A DNA stretch of 64,000 bases from JACCXM01 sp046328335. Lineage in GTDB: Bacteria > Chloroflexota > Chloroflexia > Thermomicrobiales > UBA6265. The notes below the pieces were generated by a model, which searched no databases, was not told the DNA's origin, and saw only the letters and a program-made list of their open reading frames with translations. Shown here one piece after another: positions 54,771 to 62,919 of this stretch (its first letter is position 1; each line of letters opens with the position of its first letter). The position numbers were made by a program, and so were the translations under genes. Location: positions 1 to 64,000 of the forward strand of contig JAXLWU010000026.1 of the NCBI GenBank assembly GCA_046328335.1, in the 5' to 3' direction.

Positions 54771-55568
54771 TTGCGAATACATCTGATTTCGGTCGCCACG
54801 TTGCTGGCGGTTCTCTTGCTCGCGCCGATGCTGGTGCAGGCGCAGGGTACGCCGGTGGCAACTACGAGCGCGCCGGTCTATGGCTATCGCGTGCTCGCCG
54901 AGTACCCGCACGATCCCGACGCGTTCACCCAGGGCCTGGAGTACATCGATGGCACCCTCTACGAGGGGACCGGGCTGAACGGGCAATCGACGCTGCGCCG
55001 GGTCGATCTGGAAACAGGCAAGGTGCTCCAGGGCGTCACCCTCAACGAACAACTCTTCGGCGAGGGGATTGCCGTCGTCGATGATCACATCTACCAGTTG
55101 ACCTGGAAGAACCTGATCGCCATCCAGTTCGACCGTGACACCTTCGAGCCGATCCAGACTTTCCGCAACCCGGTCGAGGGGTGGGGCCTGACCTACGACG
55201 GCGAGCGCCTGATCGCCAGCGACGGAACCAACCGGCTCTACTTCCGCGATCCGGAAACATTCGCTGAACTCGGTTCGATCGATGTCTACGACGGCGAGAC
55301 GCCGGTGACCGAACTCAATGAACTGGAGTACATCGACGGCGAAATCTGGGCCAATATCTGGCAGGCCGACCGAATTGCCCGGATCGATCCCGCTAGCGGC
55401 AAGGTCAACAGTTGGGTCGATCTCACCGGTCTTCTCTCCCGGAAGGACCGCCGTGGCGCGGAGGTCGACGTGCTGAATGGCATCGCCTACGACGCCGATG
55501 GGGGGCGCATCTTCGTCACCGGCAAGTTGTGGCCAAAGCTGTTCGTCATCGAGGTGGTCGAGGAGTAG
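54771..55568 (+). CDS. Exported glutaminyl-peptide cyclotransferase (glutamine cyclotransferase)
   Basis: Converts N-terminal glutamine to pyroglutamate; members are five-bladed propellers. After a signal peptide (LISVATLLAVLLLAPMLVQAQ) the domain begins YGYRVLAEYPHDPDAFTQGL, and LEYIDGTLYEGTGLNGQSTL, GWGLTYDGERLIASDGTNRL, ELNELEYIDGEIWANIWQAD, and DVLNGIAYDADGGRIFVTGK are the family signatures in order. Length of 265 residues is as expected. The start is TTG at 54771, six bases after GGGAGGAG; the open frame upstream to 54546 has no signal peptide. The enzyme should act outside the membrane. Confidence 0.9.
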   Translation: MRIHLISVATLLAVLLLAPMLVQAQGTPVATTSAPVYGYRVLAEYPHDPDAFTQGLEYIDGTLYEGTGLNGQSTLRRVDLETGKVLQGVTLNEQLFGEGIAVVDDHIYQLTWKNLIAIQFDRDTFEPIQTFRNPVEGWGLTYDGERLIASDGTNRLYFRDPETFAELGSIDVYDGETPVTELNELEYIDGEIWANIWQADRIARIDPASGKVNSWVDLTGLLSRKDRRGAEVDVLNGIAYDADGGRIFVTGKLWPKLFVIEVVEE

Positions 55569-55878
55569 CACGGGCCGACCATACGGCTCGCCGCGGGCGG
55601 AATGCCCGCATCGCTCCGGCATGGCGACGTTCTATCGCGGCAGTTGCCTTCGGTGTCGCGGTCCGGGCGTTTCACTCGATACCGGTCAGCGTTGCCCTAT
55701 GCTGCGGGCGTGCAAAGAAATCCCTTATCTGGGAATCAGGAAACTCACGTTCGAAATCGAATTGCGTCGGTCCCGCTTACGGCGTGGGGTATCCCGGGGG
55801 GCTGGGACGACCTACGCTGATATTCCCTCCGCCTTGCGCCAAGTCAAAACGTACACCTCTTCCTGATATACTTGCCCT
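55569..55878 (+). promoter_or_regulatory. Intergenic region with extended -10 promoter just before the start codon
   Basis: No gene is seen in these 310 bases. TGATATACT at 55864-55872 is an extended -10 ending six bases before the ATG at 55879, so transcription would begin at or one base from the start codon. No ribosome binding site precedes that ATG. Confidence 0.5.
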
Positions 55879-56307
55879 ATGAAAGCGATAAATCCCTGGA
55901 TCAACTTCAACGGTAATGCCGAAGAAGCGTTCGCCTTCTACAAGTCAGTGTTCGGCGGCGAATTCACCAGGATCATCCGCTTCAAGGACATTGCAGGTCC
56001 GGGATTCTCTGTATCGGACGAAGACGCGGAGAAGATCATGCTCATCGCCCTGCCGATCGGCAGGGAGAACGTGCTGATGGCGAACGATGTGCCGTCATTC
56101 CTGGGTACGGTGAACGAGCAGGAGAACCGGAGCAAGATCCTGGTCAGCGTCGAGAGCAGGGAAGAGGCAGACGCGATCTTCACCGGTCTCTCCGCGGGCG
56201 GGCAGGTGGAGGCACCGATCGGCGAAAGCTCGTGGGGTACGTATTTCGGCATGTTCCGGGACAAGTACGGCATCGAGTGGATGGTGGAGTTCGCCGACGT
56301 TCAGTAA
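55879..56307 (+). CDS. PhnB/VOC-family protein
   Basis: A 142-residue member of the PhnB-like branch of the VOC superfamily. It begins KAINPWINFNGNAEEAFAFY and continues with YKSVFGGEFTRIIRFKDIAG, and ends WGTYFGMFRDKYGIEWMVEF, the standard family ending. Family members have no agreed reaction; some are called 3-demethylubiquinone methyltransferases by similarity only. The codon use is slightly less GC-rich than its neighbours. It may be read from a leaderless transcript, as no ribosome binding site is seen. Confidence 0.9.
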   Translation: MKAINPWINFNGNAEEAFAFYKSVFGGEFTRIIRFKDIAGPGFSVSDEDAEKIMLIALPIGRENVLMANDVPSFLGTVNEQENRSKILVSVESREEADAIFTGLSAGGQVEAPIGESSWGTYFGMFRDKYGIEWMVEFADVQ

Positions 56308-56448
56308 TTGCTTTGTTGCAACCTTCCTCTGAGGTTCACCCTCCGGGTCTTGCCGGGTCGGCGTGCAGCAGGACGGGGTTGGTGGGGATCCGCCGGATCG
56401 CCGGAGTCCCGCTGTCAGGTCGATGCGCTAGCGCGGCGGGCCTACATC

Positions 56449-56533
56449 GTGTCGTTCCGAGCGGCAGCGAGGAATCTCGTTCGTCGCCATCCCGGGCACG
56501 AGCGCCGCGGTCCCTCGTTCCTCGGGACGACAC
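56449..56533. repeat. Dispersed SFRGTR-type repeat
   Basis: The gap 56308-56619 holds GTGTCGTTCCGAGCGGCAGC and CCTCGTTCCTCGGGACGACA, copies of the repeat near 3337 and 63066. No gene is seen there. Confidence 0.65.
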
Positions 56534-56619
56534 ATCCTCTGCCCGGCGCTGTCGGTGACCGTTGTGTGCAGCCAGCAGGGTTGGCATTGTGATGGCCGTC
56601 ACCCAAAAGGGAGGGCGAG

Positions 56620-57048
56620 ATGGCGTCGCCACGATCAGCGATCGAAGCGTTGCTCGACAGCCGGACCGAAGCCGTCTGGCACAAGGACATCGAGCGGCTG
56701 ATGTCTCTCTACAGCTCCGATATCGTCTATTTCGATCTCGTTCCCGGTCTCCAGTACACGGGCGTCACCGCGTTGCGGGCCCGCTTCCTGGAGTGGTTCG
56801 CGGCCTTCGACGGGCCGATCACTATGGGGGCGCGCGATCTGCACATCCAGGAACATGGGGATCTGGCGATCGCGTTCATGCTGAATCGAACCAGCGGCAG
56901 ACTGAAGAATGGGCGGGACGTCGGCTACTGGGTGCGCGCCACGGTCTGCTGGCAACGTTCGGACCGCGGCTGGTCGATCGTTCACGAGCACATCTCAGTG
57001 CCCATCGACATGGCCCCCCGAGCCGGAGCATTCGGCCTGATGCCCTGA
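56620..57048 (+). CDS. SnoaL-like (NTF2-fold) protein
   Basis: A 142-residue NTF2-fold protein of the DUF4440/SnoaL-like type. Signs are AIEALLDSRTEAVWHKDIER, LMSLYSSDIVYFDLVPGLQY, FLEWFAAFDGPITMGARDLH and VRATVCWQRSDRGWSIVHEH, ending with ISVPIDM. Such proteins include ketosteroid isomerase-like enzymes and polyketide cyclases, and many with no known substrate. GGGAGGGCGAG precedes the ATG. The gene stands alone. Confidence 0.88.
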   Translation: MASPRSAIEALLDSRTEAVWHKDIERLMSLYSSDIVYFDLVPGLQYTGVTALRARFLEWFAAFDGPITMGARDLHIQEHGDLAIAFMLNRTSGRLKNGRDVGYWVRATVCWQRSDRGWSIVHEHISVPIDMAPRAGAFGLMP

Positions 57049-57181
57049 GCGTCGGGTGGTCCGCATCGCGTCCTGAGCCGAATGCCGCAGACGCTGCTCC
57101 CGAATGATCGACGGAGCACGCGACGTCTTTCTCTATGGCGTACACCTTATCCATCGCTCGCGATTGCGATTACAAACGGTA

Positions 57182-57209
57182 TTGACTTTACGGCATACAT
57201 CGCTAAAGT
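57182..57209 (+). promoter_or_regulatory. Promoter of the second ScyD-like gene
   Basis: TTGACT (57182-57187) and TAAAGT (57204-57209) are separated by 16 bases, placing the transcript start near 57216. Confidence 0.55.
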
Positions 57210-57220
57210 GAGGACTCCTC

Positions 57221-57251
57221 CCTGGCCGCGGCCATTGCTGCCGCGGCCAGG
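57221..57251 (+). promoter_or_regulatory. Perfect 12-bp hairpin at the 5' end of the ScyD-like mRNA
   Basis: CCTGGCCGCGGC and GCCGCGGCCAGG flank CATTGCT, starting about five bases after the predicted transcript start and 42 bases before the start codon. It may protect the mRNA or be a remnant terminator. Confidence 0.55.
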
Positions 57252-57292
57252 GCGCAGGCAGCGTGACTTCTCGATTCAGGAAGGAGTCCTCC

Positions 57293-58477
57293 ATGCGCCA
57301 CCGTGCGTTCCCCGTGTTGATCGCCATACTTCTTGTCCTGGCCGCGCTCCCCGCCGCTCTCGTTCCCGTCCGGGCACAGGAAGGCACGCCTGTTGCCGCG
57401 CCGACCGCTTCCACCCTCTCCGCGAACGTCACCGTCTTCGCTACCGGGCTGGACAATCCGCGCGGGTTGAAATTCGGGCCGGATGGTCTGCTCTACGTCG
57501 CCGAGGGCGGCACGGGCGGGACGATCTCCACCGAGGGCCAGTGCGAGCAGGTTGTGCCGCCCGTGGGCCCCTACACCGGTGGTCTCACCGCCCGCATCTC
57601 GACCATCGACGCGCAAGGGCAGCGCACCACCCTGATCGATGGTCTGCCATCGGATCAGACGTCGCCCCAATTGGGCAACCTGGTTGCCGGGGTAGCCGAC
57701 ATCGCCTTCATCGACGGCACCCTTTACTACCTGATGGCCGCCGCCGGTTGTTCGCACGGTCATCCTGACGTGCCGAACGGCATCTTTCGGCTGGACCCGG
57801 ATGGCAAAGCGACGCTTGCCGCCGACCTGAGCGCCTTCGTCAAGGCCAATCCGGTGGCGTTGCCCAACCCCGGCGATTTCGAGCCGGACGAAGGCGCCTA
57901 CTCGCTGGCAGTGCTGAATGGTGAGTTGTATGTCGCCGAATCGAACCACGGCGCGCTGGACCGGGTCAGCCCCGACGGCACGGTGACGCGCATCATCGAT
58001 TTCAGCAAGGATGAAGGGCACATCGTTCCGACGTCGATCGCGGTCGGCGCGGATGGGAACTTCTACATCGGGAATCTCACCCCGCTCCCATATGCCAACG
58101 GCGGCGCCGCGATCCGAAACGTGACTCCGGACGGCACGTCGAGCATCTATGCCGACGGCTTGACGACCGTACTCGGCGTGGCCTTCGACCCGGAGGGGCG
58201 GCTCTACGCGCTGGAGACCTCGACCGACAATCCCGAGGCGCCGCCGTTCTTCCATCCCGATAGCGGTCGTGTGGTGCGGCTGACCGATTCCGGGGCGTGG
58301 GAAACGGTGGCGACCGGTCTCAGTTTTCCCACCGCGATGACCTTCGGCGCGGACGGCACCCTCTACGTTTCCAACTTCGGCTTTGGCTACCCTCCCGGCG
58401 CGGGGCAGATCGTCACCATCGATGTGACGATGCCGCTGCCCGCGACGCCGGCCGTGATGGCCACGCCGGTGGCCTAA
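57293..58477 (+). CDS. Exported ScyD/ScyE-family beta-propeller protein
   Basis: A 394-residue exported propeller, paralogue of the gene at 14563. The signal peptide is RAFPVLIAILLVLAALPAAL, cleaved near VRAQEGT. The domain starts TVFATGLDNPRGLKFGPDGL and includes YVAEGGTGGT, GVADIAFIDGTLYYLMAAAG, DEGAYSLAVLNGELYVAESN and SGRVVRLTDSGAWETVATGL, all ScyD/ScyE-like. It has a single internal Cys pair in the first 100 residues of the mature part. GGAAGGAG six bases upstream fixes the ATG at 57293. Two such genes in one window suggest a common secreted function in this lineage. Confidence 0.85.
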   Translation: MRHRAFPVLIAILLVLAALPAALVPVRAQEGTPVAAPTASTLSANVTVFATGLDNPRGLKFGPDGLLYVAEGGTGGTISTEGQCEQVVPPVGPYTGGLTARISTIDAQGQRTTLIDGLPSDQTSPQLGNLVAGVADIAFIDGTLYYLMAAAGCSHGHPDVPNGIFRLDPDGKATLAADLSAFVKANPVALPNPGDFEPDEGAYSLAVLNGELYVAESNHGALDRVSPDGTVTRIIDFSKDEGHIVPTSIAVGADGNFYIGNLTPLPYANGGAAIRNVTPDGTSSIYADGLTTVLGVAFDPEGRLYALETSTDNPEAPPFFHPDSGRVVRLTDSGAWETVATGLSFPTAMTFGADGTLYVSNFGFGYPPGAGQIVTIDVTMPLPATPAVMATPVA

Positions 58478-58828
58478 GAACTCTCTGAGGGCGTCGCACA
58501 GAAGCGGTCGCGCACATCAGGCGAAGATGCCGTTCGGCGGTCCCGGCCTGGTCAAGCGGCGGGCGAGGTTCTTCGCCCGCCCTGACCGATGTTGGTCTCA
58601 TTGTGACTCGAGCGACATGTGCGTTGAGTTGGCTCGTCAGAATAGGCATGCCGCCGCTTTACGATGATGTCGTTGCCGATGACGAGCGTGTTTTGTCTAT
58701 CAGCGATGAAGCGCCGGGTGACTCGTCCGAGCGGCCAACAACCGAAAGCAAGAAGGAGCTTTTCCGAATGCAGATCAGTGTGGCATTTTGTCAGGGAGGT
58801 CCGTAAGAAGGTGGTGCCGGGGGCGCTG
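58478..58828. other. Intergenic region with terminator hairpin, no gene seen
   Basis: A 9-bp stem GGCGGGCGA/TCGCCCGCC at 58558-58581 lies 80 bases past the ScyD-like stop and may end its transcript. The rest of these 351 bases has no coding signal. Confidence 0.5.
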
Positions 58829-59080
58829 CTAACGCCGTCCCGCAGAGACGGCATATGGTCCTCGTTCGGCCTGAAGCGTCTCGCGAGCCTCGCGCAGGGC
58901 TAGCACGGGAACGAAGATCTTGATCGGACTCTCCCACAGGGAGTAGACCGCCTGCTCGGCCACCGCCTTGACCCGCTGCGGATCGGATTCGGCGCCGAGA
59001 CCGGCTAACTGGCGAACAACATGTTCGATGATTGCCTCCGGGGTCGTCTGACCCTGAGCAAACGCACCAGTATTCTCCAT
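58829..59080 (-). CDS. Small helical protein, three-helix-bundle dimerisation type
   Basis: An 83-residue protein (MENTGAFAQGQTTPEAIIEH start). TPEAIIEHVVRQLAGLGAES, QRVKAVAEQAVYSLWESPIK and KIFVPVLALREARETLQAER form three predicted helices, and the IKIFVPVLALREARETL core is typical of the DUF3562/three-helix dimerisation group often fused to or encoded near regulators. The end YAVSAGRR is basic. ATG at 59080 follows AGGGG by ten bases; an ATG at 59098 overlaps that site. No regulator is adjacent. Confidence 0.6.
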   Translation of the reverse strand: MENTGAFAQGQTTPEAIIEHVVRQLAGLGAESDPQRVKAVAEQAVYSLWESPIKIFVPVLALREARETLQAERGPYAVSAGRR

Positions 59081-59238
59081 GATTGCGAATCCCCTCATTG
59101 ATGGTTCTCCAGCCGAGCGATTGTACGCAGCACCCGGATCGTTAAGCAGGGGTGTTAACAGAAATTTCGCACTTCAACGGTGGTGCACGGGCTACGATCG
59201 GGTTCCACTGCTGGTCGACCTGGCGGAAGGAGCATCCG

Positions 59239-59502
59239 ATGGGAGGCGGACTGGGATTCCTGTCGTGGGTGATGATCGGGGGGCTGGCCGGATGGCTGCT
59301 CGCCCGCCTGGCCGGCTCTGGTCACGATGACTGGCCGGACGATGCCCTGGCCGGTGCTTGCGCGGCATCGCTCGGCGGCCTCCTCTTCGCTCTTGCCACG
59401 GATCATCGCGATCCCTTCGTCTGGGACAATGGCGCCTTCCTGGCGGCGCTGGGTGGCGCGGCCTCCATGGTCGCGATTCTCGGCGTTCTCCGCCGCGCCT
59501 GA
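59239..59502 (+). CDS. GlsB/YeaQ/YmgE-like small membrane protein
   Basis: An 87-residue integral membrane protein with three hydrophobic segments: LGFLSWVMIGGLAGWLLARL, the Ala/Gly-rich ALAGACAASLGGLLFALA and AFLAALGGAASMVAILGVL. The GGLAGWLLARL opening is characteristic of the transglycosylase-associated (GlsB/YeaQ) family, linked to stress. GGAAGGAG precedes the ATG at 59239, so the longer frame from 59152 is rejected. Confidence 0.75.
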   Translation: MGGGLGFLSWVMIGGLAGWLLARLAGSGHDDWPDDALAGACAASLGGLLFALATDHRDPFVWDNGAFLAALGGAASMVAILGVLRRA

Positions 59503-59815
59503 CGCGCCGTAATGGCGCTCGAGTGACCCGCCGTTGCATGGCGTCTGGGCGGCCAGGTGCGGGATTGATCGCCCCCATCGACAGGCGACGTTCGTCTCCT
59601 CTGAAAGCAGGAAAACTGGTCAAGTGAGCCATGCCTCAACATATCGACCCCTGCCGTTTCGACTCTGAACAATGCAATTGCGAGAAGGATCGCGGGCGTC
59701 AGGTCGAGGCGAGACAAAGATTCGTAATTTTGCCGATGTACGAGCGCCCCAGCCCGCGTATCGTGCCGGTGACGATCCTCAGGCGAGGCGTCTCAGGACG
59801 ATATGGAGGGGTGAC
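59503..59815. other. Intergenic region, no gene seen
   Basis: These 313 bases separate two same-strand genes. They hold no strong frame or hairpin; the next gene's ribosome binding site GGAGGGG is at the right end. Confidence 0.5.
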
Positions 59816-60553
59816 ATGCACAACAACGGATTTGAGCGCCTGGTCCGCAAGGTTGAGAAGGCAATGATCACGCGACGTCAAACGCTCCAGGTGGGGATCA
59901 AGGCGCTCGCGCCTGGCGTGGCAGGCGCCGCAACGCCTGTCAGCGCCGGAGCGGCGAAGCGTAAGCGAAAACCGCGCAAGACCCTCTGCGAAGTGGATGG
60001 CGGCTCCTGCAAGACCAAGAGCAAGACGTGCCAGGCGAGCAACTGCCTGACGGCGCCATTCACCGTCGAGGCACAGTGGACCGGCCCGAACAAGCTCTAC
60101 GCGGTCTACTTTTTCACTCCCAACGGGGCTGGCTACTCGGCGCCAAACGCCTACATCACGAGCACTCGTTCCTTCGCCTGCACCCCGGAAATGTCAGACT
60201 GCGAGGACAATGTCTATCCCTTCATTTGTTTCAACCAGGAAGACTCCGGGACCGGGCCCGCCATCATGACGGTGCGGCAACTCCTCAAGGGCAAATACGA
60301 GTACTGGATCTACGTAATCAACAACGCGCCGGCGGGCGACCTCTCCGTGACGCTGCGGGATGCCAAGGGGATCGCTCGCCGGACCTTGTCCAGCCCGGAG
60401 AACACCAGCGCCGGGTATCTCTCCTGGCACGTCTTCGATATCGACGGCGCAACTGGCAGCGTCAAGTCGGTCAAGAAGACGAACCTCAACGGGATGCCTG
60501 GCGGTGCGCACTCGCCGAACACCAATGCCTGCCCGGGTGGCATCAAGTCCTGA
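59816..60553 (+). CDS. Tat-exported protein of unknown function
   Basis: A 245-residue exported protein. The leader MHNNGFERLVRKVEKAMITR with RRQTLQVGIKALAPGVAGAA keeps the F-x-RR-x-L pattern of the other exported proteins here, ending near AGAAKRKRKPRK. The mature part has six Cys and beta-rich sequence such as APFTVEAQWTGPNKLYAVYF and GKYEYWIYVINNAPAGDLSV, plus an alternating DAKGIARRTLSSP; this looks like an immunoglobulin-like or fibronectin-like fold. It ends NTNACPGGIKS. The gene stands alone and its role is unknown. Confidence 0.65.
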   Translation: MHNNGFERLVRKVEKAMITRRQTLQVGIKALAPGVAGAATPVSAGAAKRKRKPRKTLCEVDGGSCKTKSKTCQASNCLTAPFTVEAQWTGPNKLYAVYFFTPNGAGYSAPNAYITSTRSFACTPEMSDCEDNVYPFICFNQEDSGTGPAIMTVRQLLKGKYEYWIYVINNAPAGDLSVTLRDAKGIARRTLSSPENTSAGYLSWHVFDIDGATGSVKSVKKTNLNGMPGGAHSPNTNACPGGIKS

Positions 60554-60591
60554 CGAATTCCTCAATCCAGCGCTGTGAGAGACGGAGCGGG

Positions 60592-60610
60592 CCGCGGGCA
60601 TGGCCCGCGG
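60592..60610 (+). terminator. Hairpin after the Tat-exported protein gene
   Basis: CCGCGGGC and GCCCGCGG enclose a three-base loop 39 bases after the stop. No T run follows. Confidence 0.45.
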
Positions 60611-60741
60611 TCTCAGCGTTCGCGTCTCGCAAATCTCGGATGGCGGTTGAGCGCTTCGCACCGTTCACCCAGACGACGATTGGTTCCCGCGCACAACGTC
60701 GCCGCCGCGCGCCCGTTGCGTCGTGATTGCACCACAAGAAC

Positions 60742-60758
60742 TCGTGCAATCTGCACGA
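60742..60758. promoter_or_regulatory. Inverted repeat upstream of the ammonium transporter
   Basis: TCGTGCA-ATC-TGCACGA is an exact seven-base dyad followed by AAAAACAAG, 134 bases before the transporter start. It may be a regulator site. The gap 60554-60892 has no gene. Confidence 0.4.
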
Positions 60759-60892
60759 AAAACAAGAGTGAATTCGTCACAGCCGCACCTATCCCCTGAT
60801 TCTGGCAATCCATAGACTCTGAGCCCAACCGGGATGACGTGGTCCGGCCTTTCACTATTGGCTGGCATCGCGTCGAGGGGAGGGGAAACGTC

Positions 60893-62113
60893 TTGGATAC
60901 TGGTGATACCGCCTGGGTCTTGATGTCGACAGCACTAGTGATGCTGATGACGCCGGCGCTCGGGTTTTTCTACGGCGGATTGGTCCAGCGCAAAAACGTG
61001 CTGTCGACCATCATGCACAGCTTCTTCATTCTCGCCCTGATCAGCGTGCAGTGGGTCCTTTGGGGCTACACCCTCGCCTTTGGCCCCGGCACGCCACTGA
61101 TCGGCGGTCTGGAATGGCTTGGTTTGCGCGGAGTCGGCATGGAGCCATATACCGACTATTCGGCGACGGTTCCGCACCAGGCGTTCATGGCCTTCCAGAT
61201 GATGTTCGCCGTGATCACCCCGGCCCTGATCACCGGCGCGTTTGCCGAGCGCAAGCGCTTCAAGGCGATGGTCGTCTTCACCCTTCTCTGGGCCACGTTC
61301 GTCTACGCCCCGGTCGCGCACTGGGTCTGGGCGGTCGGCGGCTGGCTACGTGATTTCGGGGCGCTCGACTTTGCGGGAGGCACCGTGGTCCACATTACGG
61401 CCGGGGTGGCGGCCCTGGTCGCGGCGACGATGCTCGGGCAGCGGATCGGGTTCGGTTCGCGGACGCTGGAGCCGCACAACCTGACCTACACCGTACTCGG
61501 CGCGGGACTCCTCTGGTTCGGCTGGTTCGGCTTCAACGGCGGCAGCGCCCTGGCGGCGAACGGCCTCGCGGCCAACGCGATTGTCGTCACCAACACCGCC
61601 GCGGCGATGGCCGGGCTGGCCTGGATGACCGCCTCCTGGATCCGCCACGGCAGGCCGAGCGTGCTCGGTCTGGCCGCTGGCGCGGTGGCCGGATTGGTGG
61701 CAATCACCCCGGCTTCCGGCTTCGTCGATAGCACCGCGGCGATCCTGATCGGGCTTGGCGCCGGTGTCCTCTGCTTCTTTGCGGTCGATATCCTCAAGAC
61801 CAATGTCGGGGTCGACGATGCGCTCGATGTCTTCGCGGTGCATGGCGTCGGCGGCATCTGGGGCGCGCTGGCGACCGGGCTCTTCGCCTCGAAGGCGGTC
61901 AACCCCGCCGGCAACGATGGTCTCATCTACGGCAACCCGGAGCAACTGGTGAAGCAGGCGGTCGCCGTGGCGGCGGTGGCGGCATTCACCGCGGTGGTCA
62001 CCTGGGTGATCCTCAAACTGATCGACGTCACGATCGGGCTGCGCGTGCCGGAGCAGGAAGAGGTCCTCGGCCTGGACAGCACGACGCACGGCGAGGTGGC
62101 GTACCAGTTGTAG
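60893..62113 (+). CDS. amt: Ammonium transporter, Amt/MEP family
   Basis: Moves ammonium/ammonia across the cytoplasmic membrane. Eleven hydrophobic helices are visible over 406 residues. The start DTGDTAWVLMSTALVMLMTP and FFYGGLVQRKNVLSTIMHSF are diagnostic. The twin-His pore is provided by VVHITAGVAALVAA and by FAVHGVGGIWGAL. The C-terminal tail GLRVPEQEEVLGLDSTTHGE is the regulatory region that binds PII-type proteins. TTG at 60893, eight bases after GGGGAGGGG, is the start, rather than the frame opening at 60839. A PII gene (glnK/glnB) is not present next to it. Confidence 0.92.
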   Translation: MDTGDTAWVLMSTALVMLMTPALGFFYGGLVQRKNVLSTIMHSFFILALISVQWVLWGYTLAFGPGTPLIGGLEWLGLRGVGMEPYTDYSATVPHQAFMAFQMMFAVITPALITGAFAERKRFKAMVVFTLLWATFVYAPVAHWVWAVGGWLRDFGALDFAGGTVVHITAGVAALVAATMLGQRIGFGSRTLEPHNLTYTVLGAGLLWFGWFGFNGGSALAANGLAANAIVVTNTAAAMAGLAWMTASWIRHGRPSVLGLAAGAVAGLVAITPASGFVDSTAAILIGLGAGVLCFFAVDILKTNVGVDDALDVFAVHGVGGIWGALATGLFASKAVNPAGNDGLIYGNPEQLVKQAVAVAAVAAFTAVVTWVILKLIDVTIGLRVPEQEEVLGLDSTTHGEVAYQL

Positions 62114-62115
62114 GC

Positions 62116-62228
62116 GAGAAGCGGAGGCGAGGAGGCGAGACGGCGAGGAGTCGAGGAGAGAAGACGGCAAGACGGCGAGTCGGCAAGAAGCACGAGCGGT
62201 CGTAGGGGCGAGGCCTGCCTCGCCCGCC
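62116..62228. repeat. Low-complexity GGCGAG tract and REP-like palindrome
   Basis: A tract of GGCGAGACGGCGAGGAGTCG-like units (62116-62190) is followed by GTAGGGGCGAGGCCTGCCTC (62201-62228), a member of the palindrome family at 7820, 11752, 63197 and 63234. Confidence 0.6.
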
Positions 62229-62271
62229 GCCCGGAGTGACACAGGTTCGGCGACGAAAGGAGACGGAGAAG

Positions 62272-62409
62272 ATGTTGCTGGTGTCTTTTGTGGCGTTCTT
62301 CGCGATGGTCCTGGCCTGGGTGGCGGCGCCCTCTGCACCGATGGCGGAGACCACTCCCCCCGCGGACGCGGTTTCCGGGGCCGTCATCGCCGTCGAATCG
62401 GCTGCTTGA
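62272..62409 (+). CDS. 45-residue small membrane protein
   Basis: A short frame with a good ribosome binding site (AAGGAG nine bases before the ATG). The product is one membrane helix (LLVSFVAFFAMVLAWVAAPS) followed by a 25-residue Thr/Pro/Ala-rich tail. Its position 158 bases after the ammonium transporter suggests possible co-expression. No family recognised. Confidence 0.45.
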   Translation: MLLVSFVAFFAMVLAWVAAPSAPMAETTPPADAVSGAVIAVESAA

Positions 62410-62439
62410 TCGCATTCGCACGCGGGAGGGCAAAACCTT

Positions 62440-62600
62440 GCTCACCTGGCGCTTCGCCCTCTCTCCGCGTCCCCTCCATTCCCCCGTTTCCCCCTTTCTC
62501 CTTTTCCCCCAATTCCCCCTTACCCCCCTTCCCCCTTCCCCCCTTCCCCCTTCCCCTTTTCTCCGTCGCTCCCCTTCACCCCTCCCCTTCCTCACGTCAT
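62440..62600. repeat. CT-rich low-complexity tract
   Basis: Runs of CCCCCTTTC and CCCCTTCCCC over 160 bases on the + strand match the pyrimidine arm of the insertion in the FrhB-like gene at 9475-9711. It does not code for a recognisable protein. Confidence 0.65.
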
Positions 62601-62658
62601 ACTCCGTGTAACGGGGACGGAACGGCCCTTCCCGGCGCAATGAGTCAGGGGAACCGCG

Positions 62659-62919
62659 ATGGACAAGGATCCGCAGGAGCAGGAGATGCTCGCGCGCGGG
62701 ATCGGCGACGAGCTGACGGAGATCTTTGTCCGCTACGTGCGGGGTGAGATCGATTTTGCCGAGGTCTCTTTTGCCGCCTACGACGTGCTGGAGGATCTGC
62801 ACGTCATCGCCTCCGGCGATTACGAACTGGAAGAGGACGGCGACATCGAGGACGACTATTCGGAAGAATCGGCGACGGAGGAGCAGGAAGACCTCGCCCA
62901 GGAACCATCTCGCGGCTGA
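62659..62919 (+). CDS. Small acidic protein, unknown
   Basis: An 86-residue, highly acidic protein. The first half is helical (DKDPQEQEMLARGIGDELTE and IFVRYVRGEIDFAEVSFAAY), and the C-terminal 30 residues are almost all Asp, Glu and Ser (ELEEDGDIEDDYSEESATEE). I do not recognise the family. A GGGGAA site precedes the ATG. The acidic tail suggests a protein or nucleic-acid mimic, without further evidence. Confidence 0.6.
   Translation: MDKDPQEQEMLARGIGDELTEIFVRYVRGEIDFAEVSFAAYDVLEDLHVIASGDYELEEDGDIEDDYSEESATEEQEDLAQEPSRG

Noticed and set aside
58552..58854. 100-codon minus-strand frame downstream of the second ScyD
   Set aside because: No motif, no ribosome binding site and mixed composition; treated as intergenic.
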